Positions 7,800-15,541 are shown, numbered from the stretch's first letter. The stretch: 21,355 nt of DNA from Deltaproteobacteria bacterium UBA2221 (GCA_002328485.1 DCUF01000056.1:1-21355), one strand, 5' to 3'. Notes: a model not told the origin generated them from the letters alone. Numbers and translations: made by a program.

Positions 7800-8258
7800 T
7801 CAAAGTCCGTCGCACCTCGAATGGCCAAGGGTAAGCAGTACCATCTTCGACAAAGGATCAAAGGCCCGGGTCGCAGTAATCCCCGTCAACTCCACGATTA
7901 CCGCCTCCATAACGATGAATGCATCGCCCTTTTCTCGAAGGCATCCGACCTTCACGGTGTCCTTTTTTCCGAAAGCACCGTGGAGATGGATCTTCGGCTC
8001 CGGCCCTTCCCAGAACACTGTCCCGATGGCAAGGGTTTCGTGGCTCCCTTCCAGTTCCCTCCACTCAGGGGTAGGTGGAAGCTCCTCCCGGACGGGGCCG
8101 ACAACGATTCGGGCCTCGGTGATCCCGCCGAGAAGGTACACGATGGCCGCCCGGATATCTTCACGCCTGACCAACTCAATAAGGGATTGAAGTATCGGCT
8201 CTCCGTCCTCGAACCGGGCGACTATGGTTCTGCCCGTCTGACCGACCTGGTAGTTCAT
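7800..8258 (-). CDS. PPC (DUF296) domain protein
   Basis: A 152-residue single-domain protein of the PPC/DUF296 family, known from plant AT-hook proteins and from small bacterial and archaeal proteins that form trimers. It aligns over its length: LVRREDIRAAIVYLLGGITEARI in the N-terminal half, then HLHGAFG (91-97) and the helix-strand segment after it. In the family the His-x-His pair is usually followed by a GGHL motif whose His completes a metal site. Here that position reads VGCL (C106), a Cys in place of His. The molecular function is unknown. It has its own promoter at 8301-8330 and a GGGGG ribosome-binding site, and is 57 bp upstream of polX. A repair role is not supported by sequence. 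Confidence 0.85.
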   Translation of the reverse strand: MNYQVGQTGRTIVARFEDGEPILQSLIELVRREDIRAAIVYLLGGITEARIVVGPVREELPPTPEWRELEGSHETLAIGTVFWEGPEPKIHLHGAFGKKDTVKVGCLREKGDAFIVMEAVIVELTGITATRAFDPLSKMVLLTLGHSRCDGL

Positions 8259-8300
8259 GGCACCCCCCTTGCTGCAAACTGGTAAAGATGCGGCATACCA

Positions 8301-8330
8301 ACTATATCATTAAGATTTTGCGGTGGTCAA
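8301..8330 (-). promoter_or_regulatory. Sigma-70 promoter of the PPC protein gene
   Basis: Reverse strand TTGACC (8325-8330), 18-bp spacer, TATAGT (8301-8306). Each hexamer is one base from consensus. The predicted start is near 8294, giving a leader of about 36 nt before the ATG at 8258. Confidence 0.6.
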
Positions 8331-8386
8331 AGAAAGTCAGGATCAGAGAAGATGGGGGTCTACGCGACGGGGATTCCTAATCGTCT

Positions 8387-10432
8387 TTATTGTCGCGTAT
8401 GGTTGGAGCCGGCGATGGCTTGAACACCATTAAAAGGAGGCATGGCTGCGGATCTTCCTTTGGCAAGCACCTTTCGGATGCTGGACAGGACGTCCTCTTC
8501 CCGATAAGGCTTATCCAGGAAATCCACGATGCCAAACTCCTTCAAGCGGTCCCGCTGTTCCTCACTCATGAAGCCGCTGGAAACCATCACCTTCACATCG
8601 GACGACATTGCCCGTAGAGCCTTCAGCACCTCTTCGCCTTTCATGCCCGGCATAATCATATCGAGGATAACCAAATCGACAACGTTTTCGCTGAAAGTCT
8701 TGATGGCTGACCTGCCGTCTTCCGCCTGCAGCACACTGAATCCCTGCCCTTCCAGCACTCGTGCCATTAACTGTCTGATCATATCTTCGTCATCAACAAG
8801 GAGGATGCGCTGGCCGCTACTCGGTACGGGAAGAAGATCGCTCAACGGCTCTTCTATCACCTCTGGCTCGGCCTGTTTGGTGGGTATGTAGATGGTAAAG
8901 GAGGTGCCTTTTCCCGATTCACTCTCGAGTTCTATGAATCCACCGTGACTGCGAACGACCTTGTCAACGAGATAGAGCCCCATCCCCAGCTTGTTATTGC
9001 TCGTCTTTGTGCTGAAATAGGGCTCGAATATCCTCTTTTTTACTTCCTCACTCATACCGCAGCCGGCATCCACGATTTCGATCACGGCGAACTGCCGGTT
9101 TCCGACATAATTTCGCAGGCTGGTAGTCACCTGCAAGGTTCCGCCTTGGGACATCGATTCGCTTGAGTTTATGCAGAGATTGAGAAAAGCATGCTGAAGT
9201 TCCGCCTCGTCGCCTTTGACCAGGGGAAGACTGTTGTCAAAGGTCTTCACGATATTGATGTCTCTGAAACTCTCCTTCAGAAGAAAAAGCACATCGTCGA
9301 GGAGGCTGTTGACGTCAACCGTTCCGGTAAGACGCCTTTGCCGTCTCGAAAAATTGAGCAGGTGCTGTGTCAAAGCTGCAGCCCTCTTGGCAGCGCCTTC
9401 TATTACTTCGGCATACCGAAAAAGCTGCTGCTCACTCGACAAGAGGCGTTTCATAAGAGACGCATAGCCGAGAACACCGGTTAGCAGATTATTGAAGTCA
9501 TGGGCTATGCCACCGGCCAGCCTGCCTATGCTCTCCATTTTCCCCCGGTGAAGATTCTCCTCCTCGCAGACCTTATCATCGACGACATCCTTCAGGAGAA
9601 CGCTTTTCCAGATGACATTTCCGGCGCTGTCCTTGACGGGATAGCTCTCCAGCTTGAACAATTTGTAAGCCTCTCCCGACCTATACTCCATCTCACCCTT
9701 GAGAATCCGGTCTTTCTCAAAGAATTCCTTTTCAAGTCCAGGGATAACATCTTGAAGACTTTCTCCTACCAGCCGACCAGCATTGCTTAGTTCCTTTCGG
9801 GCATTGTCGTTGGCAAAACAGATCTCTCCATCCTCGTTGATAAGGAGGAGTGCGTCGGGAAACTGATCGATGACATTTTCCAGAAGTTTGTTCGTCATCC
9901 CCAGCTTCGAGTCGAGGGCGTTCCGCTTCACCTCTTCATCTTGTCGCAGATTGGCAATAAATAGATTCAACTGAACGGACTTGGTCAAACCCTCCCCGAG
10001 AAGCTCGAGCTCCCTCTGAAGGTGCGGGTCCAGTTCCATCCGGTCTTTCTTTCCAAGGACCAAGTAGCCCAATGAATTGATGCCGTAGGTGAGGGGATAG
10101 ATAAAAATCGTTCCATAACCGAATTTGTCAGACCAGACACGGGGTGTTACAAGGGTATCTCCGAGACAATCAATCGTCTCCATCTCTATGGCCGACAACC
10201 CCTTGTCCAGGCTGTAGAAACCGCTTCTGGCTTCTTTGTCATCCTTCACCGTGATCTGGCACATATCAAAGACTGTTTCTTCCACAAATACCTTGGGGAG
10301 GTGCGCTACCAGGCCGTCACCATCCTCAATATACTGAAACATCCTGACAAGGATAGAGTAGTTGCTGATGGTCCTCTCATAAAAATTCCACTGAAAACGA
10401 AAGGAACGTTCTCGAAGATTAGCCCTTTTCAT
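8387..10432 (-). CDS. Hybrid sensor histidine kinase (GAF-like, PAS, HisKA, HATPase, receiver)
   Basis: A 681-residue soluble two-component sensor with no membrane segment, so it senses a cytoplasmic signal. Residues about 30-160 resemble a GAF domain. A PAS domain follows a linker (about 182-285, VIDQFPDALLLINEDGEICFANDNA). HisKA has the phospho-acceptor His311 in AGGIAHDFNNLLTGVLGY. The ATPase domain has N422 in NLCINSSESM, VDAGCGM and GMGLYLV. The C-terminal receiver (541-655) has LVDDED, phospho-acceptor D591 in LVILDMIMPG and K641 in LDKPY. The AGGIAHDFNN type is typical of delta-proteobacterial kinases. It overlaps the upstream HDOD gene by 14 bp, so the two are co-expressed. No separate DNA-binding regulator is next to it; the target is unknown. 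Confidence 0.92.
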   Translation of the reverse strand: MKRANLRERSFRFQWNFYERTISNYSILVRMFQYIEDGDGLVAHLPKVFVEETVFDMCQITVKDDKEARSGFYSLDKGLSAIEMETIDCLGDTLVTPRVWSDKFGYGTIFIYPLTYGINSLGYLVLGKKDRMELDPHLQRELELLGEGLTKSVQLNLFIANLRQDEEVKRNALDSKLGMTNKLLENVIDQFPDALLLINEDGEICFANDNARKELSNAGRLVGESLQDVIPGLEKEFFEKDRILKGEMEYRSGEAYKLFKLESYPVKDSAGNVIWKSVLLKDVVDDKVCEEENLHRGKMESIGRLAGGIAHDFNNLLTGVLGYASLMKRLLSSEQQLFRYAEVIEGAAKRAAALTQHLLNFSRRQRRLTGTVDVNSLLDDVLFLLKESFRDINIVKTFDNSLPLVKGDEAELQHAFLNLCINSSESMSQGGTLQVTTSLRNYVGNRQFAVIEIVDAGCGMSEEVKKRIFEPYFSTKTSNNKLGMGLYLVDKVVRSHGGFIELESESGKGTSFTIYIPTKQAEPEVIEEPLSDLLPVPSSGQRILLVDDEDMIRQLMARVLEGQGFSVLQAEDGRSAIKTFSENVVDLVILDMIMPGMKGEEVLKALRAMSSDVKVMVSSGFMSEEQRDRLKEFGIVDFLDKPYREEDVLSSIRKVLAKGRSAAMPPFNGVQAIAGSNHTRQ

Positions 10433-11243
10433 TCGCCATTCCTAGTAGTTCCATGATTCGACCGATTTCCGATTCGATCTTTTCCTTTTCCTTCAGCAGG
10501 ATCAGCCCTTCCATCCCGAGGTTTTCATCGGGGTGGCTGGCGAATCGGTCGGCGATCCGTACGAGTCGAAGGAGCATATCCTGCTGTCCTCCGCCCTTCG
10601 CAGTGTGGTGATTCCTGATAACGCTGCTGAACTCGTCCGGAAACCGCCACTTCACACCCATATAGTACCCGATCTCCTGATGATCCGTTCCGAAAAGATC
10701 CCTTTCTTCCACGCAGAGATCTCTGCCAGGCTCCTGGCACTGAAGGAGCATATCGCCATACCCTTCATAACTCATGTAGAGTATGATCTTTCCCACGTCA
10801 TGGAGCAGCGCAGCCGTAAAGGTCTTCTCGGGATCCTCTACGAACGTCCTGGCCGATAGGATCTTGGCACTATAGGCCACATAGAGTGAGTGATACCACA
10901 GAGAGCGAAAATGGTCCTGCCTTAGCTTCATCTTCTTCAAGATCTCATCCAGAAAGACGAGGCAGGTGATGATGTTCTTTATTTCCTCGAACCCAATAAC
11001 GACCATGGCGCGGTGCAGGTTCAGTATCTTCAGCCCGCGGCAGAAATAGGCCGAATTGGCTATGCTCATTATCTTAGAACAGATCGCCTGATCGTACTGG
11101 ATAACATCTTCCAACTGGTCAAAGGATGAGTTCTGATCGTTGAGCACGGAAAAGACCTTGTCAATGATATCGTGGAGTGACGGGAGGACCTTTAGCGTTT
11201 TCGCCTTGGTAAGTAATCGTTCTCTAGCAACTTCTGTCTGCAT
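10419..11243 (-). CDS. HDOD domain signalling protein
   Basis: A 274-residue protein of the HDOD family (HD-related output domain), found in bacterial signalling proteins, often beside histidine kinases or GGDEF/EAL proteins. The family pattern is visible: LPSLHDIIDKVFSVLND, LEDVIQYDQAICSKIMSIANSAYF, LHRAMVVIGFEEIKNII and SLYVAYSAKIL, then the HD-like AALLHDVGKI (about 144-153) and a later VIRNHH (209-214). It keeps an HD pair, so weak metal-dependent phosphohydrolase activity cannot be excluded, but most HDOD proteins act through protein contacts. No Shine-Dalgarno sequence precedes the ATG. The short inverted pair TCGAA-N6-TTCGA lies just upstream (11255-11270). It is first in the operon with the hybrid kinase. 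Confidence 0.88.
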   Translation of the reverse strand: MQTEVARERLLTKAKTLKVLPSLHDIIDKVFSVLNDQNSSFDQLEDVIQYDQAICSKIMSIANSAYFCRGLKILNLHRAMVVIGFEEIKNIITCLVFLDEILKKMKLRQDHFRSLWYHSLYVAYSAKILSARTFVEDPEKTFTAALLHDVGKIILYMSYEGYGDMLLQCQEPGRDLCVEERDLFGTDHQEIGYYMGVKWRFPDEFSSVIRNHHTAKGGGQQDMLLRLVRIADRFASHPDENLGMEGLILLKEKEKIESEIGRIMELLGMANEKG

Positions 11244-11480
11244 GATATATATTGTCGAATATTAGTTCGAAAGATTAAGGGAGATGATCTACTATTCTGC
11301 GCCACAGAGACAATCCCCTCGGCAAAAGCGGGTTATGCAGCTATGGCTTGATAGGAATTCTTATGGAATTTTCGGTCCTGAAAATCCTTGATGGCCGTTT
11401 GGTCGCCACTATTATCTTTTATAATTCCTATTTGTAACTAAAGCTTCCATATTTTTTTAAATTGTGATATATAAAATAAT

Positions 11481-11504
11481 CATGTGAGCGTGCCATCTCA
11501 CATG
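11481..11504 (-). terminator. Hairpin with A/T-rich tail, candidate terminator of the tup operon
   Basis: CATGTGAG (11481-11488) and CTCACATG (11497-11504) form a perfect 8-bp stem with an 8-nt loop. Read on the reverse strand it is followed by ATTATTTTAT, a passable terminator tail, about 280 nt beyond the ATPase stop. On the forward strand it is instead preceded by a TATAAA-like box at 11470-11475 and could be the 5' hairpin of a small RNA. Confidence 0.4.
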
Positions 11505-11521
11505 CGTCTTTCCCTCCTCCT

Positions 11522-11561
11522 CCCCCCGCGATTATCACCCGCGATCACGGGGGGTTCTTTT
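11522..11561 (+). terminator. GC-rich hairpin with T-tract (forward-strand terminator, no gene before it)
   Basis: CCCCCCG and CGGGGGG form a 7-bp G/C stem around a loop containing a second copy of the octamer CCCGCGAT, followed at once by TTCTTTTTG. This is a strong intrinsic terminator for forward-strand transcription. No forward-strand coding gene lies upstream of it in this window. It may end a small RNA starting near 11480, or block transcription entering the tup operon antisense. Confidence 0.5.
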
Positions 11562-11779
11562 TGCCATAGAAATCTGGTTTGTAGGCTGGCTCGAGGATTA
11601 GAGAACCCTCCCTCCGAAGACGCCTCAGCCGGGCTCGAAGATACTACGGTTCATGTCCAGGATCCGTTATGCTCCTGAGCCTCAGCTCAACGTCGCATGG
11701 ATGTCCGCTTCGGGCCGAGTTCCAGACACCCTCTGGACGCCAATTAACGCCAAACTGTTTCGGAAAGACTGAGCGGGGA

Positions 11780-12928
11780 TTAGGCTGAGGTTACGTCCGT
11801 GCCGCCGGCAAGGGTTGGCTGTTCCGTATCGCCCCTCCTAACCGCGTGGACTGAGGTGGCCTTGAAGGAAGCGAAGATTTCTCCTCCTTCACGAAGGGAC
11901 AGCTGTTTGACGGAGGCAGCGGTAACGAACGATGCGAGAGGGAAGCCGCAGTCGAGCTCGACCTTATAGAACGGCCCCGATGGAACAACACTGGTGATGC
12001 GGGCGGGAAATAGATTGCGGACACTCGTTTCGTTTCTTGTTGTTCTAATTGATAGGGCCACGTTTTCTGGCCTAATGCACAAAGTAACTCTGTCGCCTAT
12101 TTGAAAATCTCCAACGCCTTCGATGGTGCCCCTCTTCACATCAGCGACAAAACAGTTGCCATCGCAAGAAAGTATCCTCGCAGGAAGCATGCAATCCATA
12201 CCCACAAAAGAGGCGATGAAGGAGTTTTTCGGATCATTCATCACGTCTTCCACAGAGCCGAACTGCGTGATACGCCCTTTTTGAATAGCAGCCACGGCGG
12301 TGGCAAGCTGGAGCGCCTCGAGGCGGTTGTGAGTCACAAAGGCCACGGTTATGTCGGTCTTTTTAACAATGTCGCGCAGATCCTTGACCAGGGCCTCATG
12401 GCTCGGTTGGTCGAGGGCGTTGAACGGCTCATCCAAAAAAAGGAGGGCAGGATTGGTTGCAAAAGCGCGGGCGATGTTTGTCCTTTGCGCCTCTCCGCCC
12501 GAGAGTGTTCGGGCCGACCTGTCAGCGAGATGAGAAATACCGAACAGTCCGAGGGCCTCGTCAACGCGCTCTCTCATGAGTCTTTTTGTCATCCCCCGAA
12601 TCTTCAGTCCAGAGGCCACATTTTGATACACGGTTGTGTCAAAGAGCAGGGGTTCCTGAAAGGCCATGGCCAGTCTTCGCCGGTAATCCAGAACCGATAT
12701 CCCCTTAGCAACTTCCAGTCCTTCAAAAAAGACGGTTCCCTCAAAGGGTTTCAGCAGATAGGCAAGGGCCTGGAGGAGTGTCGTCTTTCCCGCGCCGTTT
12801 GGTCCGATAACGGCAAGCACGTCCCCTTTACGGACGACGAAAGATGGGACGTCAACAAGAACACTACCCCCTCTGACGACACGGAGATTTTTGGCCTCAA
12901 GCAGTACGTCGCTACCTTGCCCTTTCAT
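11780..12928 (-). CDS. tupC: Tungstate/molybdate ABC transporter ATP-binding protein with TOBE domain
   Basis: ATPase subunit that powers oxyanion import. The ABC domain has Walker A GPNGAGKT (42-49), Q-loop Q91, signature LSGGE (142-146), Walker B LLFLDE (162-167) and switch His200. Residues about 245-365 form a TOBE-type regulatory/oxyanion-binding region (IRPENVAL, FPARITSVVPSG), as in ModC and WtpC; the short TupC proteins lack it. The chosen start is the ATG at 12928, which overlaps the permease stop as ATGA (4 bp) and begins the conserved LLEAKNLRVV. A longer open frame to 13369 exists, but its first 147 codons are the permease gene out of frame. It is last in the operon. Confidence 0.9.
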   Translation of the reverse strand: MKGQGSDVLLEAKNLRVVRGGSVLVDVPSFVVRKGDVLAVIGPNGAGKTTLLQALAYLLKPFEGTVFFEGLEVAKGISVLDYRRRLAMAFQEPLLFDTTVYQNVASGLKIRGMTKRLMRERVDEALGLFGISHLADRSARTLSGGEAQRTNIARAFATNPALLFLDEPFNALDQPSHEALVKDLRDIVKKTDITVAFVTHNRLEALQLATAVAAIQKGRITQFGSVEDVMNDPKNSFIASFVGMDCMLPARILSCDGNCFVADVKRGTIEGVGDFQIGDRVTLCIRPENVALSIRTTRNETSVRNLFPARITSVVPSGPFYKVELDCGFPLASFVTAASVKQLSLREGGEIFASFKATSVHAVRRGDTEQPTLAGGTDVTSA

Positions 12929-13623
12929 CTGGGACGCTCCCGCTGTTGAACGTGAGTCAGCACGAGATTGATCAAATATGCCAAGAGAAGAAGGATGATG
13001 CTCAGGGCAATTGCTACATCGAAATTGCCCCTGCTCGTCTCCATGACCGTAGCGGTGGTGAGGACCCGTGAATATCCCTTGATGTTCCCGCCCACCATGA
13101 TCGAGGCGCCGACCTCGGAGATAACCCCCCCAAATCCTGCCATAATGGCAGCGAGCAAGGGTAGCTTGGCTTCTTTTATCATGATCCAGATCATCTGGAG
13201 CCGGGTTGCGCCAAGGGCCTTGATCTGCAGTCTCAGTTTGGGCGGGAGGTTCTGCATGGCTGCCAGCGAAACGCCCATGACAATGGGCGTCGCTATGACC
13301 GTCTGGGCTATAATCATCGCCGTGGGCGTATAAAGGATGCCGAGAAATCCGAGAGGGCCACTGCGCCACAACATGATGGATACAAAGAGTCCGGCCACGA
13401 CGGGCGGCAGTCCCATCCCTGTGTTGATAACCCCAATCGTCAGCTTACGCCCGGGGAAACGGGTAAGGGCAACGACGGTACCGCTGGAGATGCCGAGGAC
13501 AAGGCTAATCAGTGTAGCGATACCGGATACCTTGAGCGACAGCCAGGTGATCCCCATCACCTCCGCGTCAAAGGTGACGATCAACCAAAATGCCTTCTTA
13601 ATTCCCTCGAAAATAAGATCCAT
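12925..13623 (-). CDS. tupB: Tungstate-type ABC transporter permease
   Basis: A 232-residue integral membrane protein with about five to six hydrophobic segments (25-52, 62-85, 100-122, 150-175, 205-225) and the ABC-permease cytoplasmic loop motif in IKALGATRLQMIWIMIKEAKLP, followed by GGVISEVGASIMVGGNIKGYSRVLTTA. This GASIMVGGNI region is the usual TupB/WtpB-like end. It probably works as a homodimer with the adjoining ATPase. The ribosome-binding site before its ATG is weak and a 15-bp hairpin lies in the 92-bp gap after tupA, which suggests lower expression than the binding protein. Confidence 0.9.
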   Translation of the reverse strand: MDLIFEGIKKAFWLIVTFDAEVMGITWLSLKVSGIATLISLVLGISSGTVVALTRFPGRKLTIGVINTGMGLPPVVAGLFVSIMLWRSGPLGFLGILYTPTAMIIAQTVIATPIVMGVSLAAMQNLPPKLRLQIKALGATRLQMIWIMIKEAKLPLLAAIMAGFGGVISEVGASIMVGGNIKGYSRVLTTATVMETSRGNFDVAIALSIILLLLAYLINLVLTHVQQRERPR

Positions 13624-13641
13624 CTTAACCCATGAAACAGA

Positions 13642-13691
13642 GAAACGAGGATGCGGAAAGGCAAACTGTCATCTTGCCGCATCCTCGTTTC
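13642..13691 (-). promoter_or_regulatory. 15-bp perfect hairpin between tupA and tupB
   Basis: GAAACGAGGATGCGG (13642-13656) is the exact reverse complement of 13677-13691, with a 20-nt loop. An inner GGCAA/TTGCC pairing is an alternative fold. No T-tract follows on the reverse strand. It is therefore best read as an intercistronic stabiliser or processing site that raises binding-protein mRNA over permease mRNA, as seen in other binding-protein-dependent operons. Confidence 0.65.
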
Positions 13692-13715
13692 ATCCCATTA
13701 TCGTCTCCCTCGTCT

Positions 13716-14570
13716 TTACTTTCCCAAATCCTCCACCTTCTTGCCCGCATCCGGGAAGAAGAGGGGCGAACCGAATTTCTCTACACCAAAAGTCTTTATA
13801 ACACCCTGGGCCTCTTTCGACACCATGAAATCGGCAAAGGCCTTTCCTCCCGCAACGTTTATCCTTCGAAATTTTGCCGGATTCGGTTCGATCACGTGGT
13901 AGACGTTGAGCAGGGCGGCATCGCCCTCGGATAAGATAGCAAGGTCAAGGGTCTTTTTCAGCGAGAGGTACGTGCCACGATCGGTGAGGGTATAGGCCCT
14001 TTTCTCCGACGCCACGTTGAGTGTTTGGCCCATACCCAATCCTGTCTGCTGGTACCACTTCTGCCCCTCTTCGGGTTTGATGGCTGCAGCCTTCCACAAC
14101 CCCTTCTCCTTGGCATGGGTCCCAGAGTTGTCGCCTCTCGACATGAAGATGCTTCCTGTTTCTGCGATGCGTTTCATGCCATAGGTGGCAGACTTCACGC
14201 CTTTGACCTTTGCCGGGTCAGAAGGGGGCCCCACAATGATGAAGTCGTTGTGCATGACCAGCCTGCGATTGGCACCGTAACCTTCAGCCATGAACTTCTT
14301 CTCCGCATCGGCTGAGTGGACCAGAAGGACATCGGCCTCCCCTTTCTGCCCCATGGCCATAGCCTGGCCCGAGCCGACTGCTATTGTTTTTACCATGTAA
14401 CCAGTGTTTTTCTCAAATAGGGGGATCAAAACATCAAGAAGCCCGGTATCCTGAGTGCTCGTCGTGGTCGCCAGAATAATGTTCTTCTGCGCAGCGGCGA
14501 TCGAAACCTGCGAAAACAGGGCAACCAGGGCAAGAACCGCAACTGCCAACACATAACCAATCCGCTTCAT
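13716..14570 (-). CDS. tupA: Tungstate-binding periplasmic protein TupA
   Basis: Solute-binding protein of the tungstate ABC system, 284 residues. It has a clear signal peptide (positive MKR, hydrophobic core, likely cleavage after SIAAA near residue 27). The mature protein begins IILATTTSTQDTGLL. The TTTST loop (35-39) is the TupA hallmark whose hydroxyl groups bind the oxyanion. VGSGQAMAMGQKGEADVLLVHS, NDFIIVGP, SRGDNSGTH and GSPLFFPDA are further family blocks. It lies 28 bp downstream of a paralogous binding protein with a strong AGGAGG before its ATG, and 92 bp upstream of the permease. Tungstate rather than molybdate is inferred from the family and not proven by sequence. Confidence 0.92.
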   Translation of the reverse strand: MKRIGYVLAVAVLALVALFSQVSIAAAQKNIILATTTSTQDTGLLDVLIPLFEKNTGYMVKTIAVGSGQAMAMGQKGEADVLLVHSADAEKKFMAEGYGANRRLVMHNDFIIVGPPSDPAKVKGVKSATYGMKRIAETGSIFMSRGDNSGTHAKEKGLWKAAAIKPEEGQKWYQQTGLGMGQTLNVASEKRAYTLTDRGTYLSLKKTLDLAILSEGDAALLNVYHVIEPNPAKFRRINVAGGKAFADFMVSKEAQGVIKTFGVEKFGSPLFFPDAGKKVEDLGK

Positions 14571-14598
14571 ATTCCTACCTCCTTCTGTTTCTTACACG

Positions 14599-15468
14599 TT
14601 ATTGTCTTTGTTCCTTCGTGGCCTTCTTCCACTCGTTTGACTCGGGGAAAAACAGAGGCGAGCCGTATTTTTCTTTCCCGAAGTCTCGTATTAACTTCTG
14701 CCCCTTATCAGGCGCCGTAAGCCACTCTATGTAGATCATCGCATCTTCGTTGTTCACACCGGGGAAACGCTTGGGATTCACCGGTATAAGGCTTATGTGG
14801 TTTAAAAGGGCTTCGTCGTTCTCTACAAGCACCGCCAGCTTGATCTCGTTTCGAAGTGTCAAAAAGGTGGCCCGATCGATAAAGGTATAGGCTCCAACCT
14901 GATCGGCATAGCGCAGTGTCGCCACATTTCCTTCCGACCCTCTTTCATAAACCTGGTACCAAGAACCAAGCGGCTTTATCTGGGCCTTCTGCCACAGGGC
15001 GATCTCGGCCATGTTCGTCCCTGATTTATCTCCCCTGGTAATAAAGGAGGCTTTCGACTGAGCAATCTTCCCCAACGCTTCCGTAGCGAGTTTCAGCCCC
15101 TTGATCCGAGCGGGATCAGCGGCAGGACCCACGATCACGTAATCATTATACATGAGGGGTATCCGCTCCGTCCCGTAGCCCTCGGCGATGAACTTCTCCT
15201 CCAGTTCCTTTGCGTGAACCATCACCAGGTCCATATTACCCTGCTGCCCCATCTTGAGGGCCGCCCCTGTTCCCGCACCTACGTGTCTCACTCTAATGCC
15301 CGTCTCTTTCTCGAACTGATCCTCCAGAGCCCCAACAATACCCGCGTCTATAGGGCCGATCGTGCTTGCCATCAGAAGGAATCCCTTTGACTCGGTCGCC
15401 CCAACCTGGCCGCCGAGACCGAATAGGATCATAGAGATACAAAGACAAAAGATCAGCTTCTTTACCAT
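14599..15468 (-). CDS. TupA-like binding protein with altered ligand loop
   Basis: A 289-residue paralog of the next gene, first in the operon. It has an N-terminal signal sequence (MVKKLIFCLCISMILFGLGG; the Cys at 8 and 10 lie in the core and no standard lipobox fits). It follows TupA throughout (FEKETGIRVRHVGAGTGAALKMGQQG, YNDYVIVGP, TRGDKSGTN, KYGSPLFFPES). At the position of TupA TTTSTQDTG (35-43), however, it reads STIGPIDAG, so the third Thr, the Ser and the last Thr become Ile, Gly and Pro. The anion pocket must differ, either another oxyanion or a changed affinity. Its start has AAGGAGG 6 bases before the ATG. There is no second permease, so both binding proteins probably feed one transporter. 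Confidence 0.85.
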   Translation of the reverse strand: MVKKLIFCLCISMILFGLGGQVGATESKGFLLMASTIGPIDAGIVGALEDQFEKETGIRVRHVGAGTGAALKMGQQGNMDLVMVHAKELEEKFIAEGYGTERIPLMYNDYVIVGPAADPARIKGLKLATEALGKIAQSKASFITRGDKSGTNMAEIALWQKAQIKPLGSWYQVYERGSEGNVATLRYADQVGAYTFIDRATFLTLRNEIKLAVLVENDEALLNHISLIPVNPKRFPGVNNEDAMIYIEWLTAPDKGQKLIRDFGKEKYGSPLFFPESNEWKKATKEQRQ

Positions 15469-15511
15469 ATCTGGCCTCCTTATTTTTTTACTTCAGGAAG
15501 TGCGGCGATAT

Positions 15512-15541
15512 ATGATAGCACTCCAATAGGAGGCTTTTCAA
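15512..15541 (-). promoter_or_regulatory. Sigma-70 promoter of the tup operon
   Basis: Reverse strand TTGAAA (15536-15541), 18-bp spacer, TATCAT (15512-15517). The predicted start is near 15505, giving a leader of about 37 nt to the ATG at 15468. Confidence 0.6.

Larger units (their letters stand above)
11244..11779. other. Non-coding region between the tup operon and the HDOD gene
   Basis: 536 bp without a convincing gene. It contains the HDOD promoter area, an A/T-rich stretch at about 11415-11480, two strong hairpins at 11481-11504 and 11522-11553, and near the transporter end weaker stems (TGAGC-CTCA-GCTCA at about 11684, TCCAGA-CACCC-TCTGGA at about 11724). The 64-codon frame in it has no family resemblance and no ribosome-binding site. 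Confidence 0.6.

Noticed and set aside
11484..11678. 64-codon frame between tup and HDOD
   Set aside because: It crosses both hairpins and the terminator and has no ribosome site or similarity.
12929..13369. N-terminal extension of the ATPase frame
   Set aside because: It is rich in His, Arg and Gly with no ABC features and lies inside the permease gene. The ATGA overlap at 12925-12928 is the better start.
15469..15511. Molybdenum-cofactor riboswitch in the tup leader
   Set aside because: The leader is only about 37 nt from the predicted start, too short for that structure, and no matching motif is seen.
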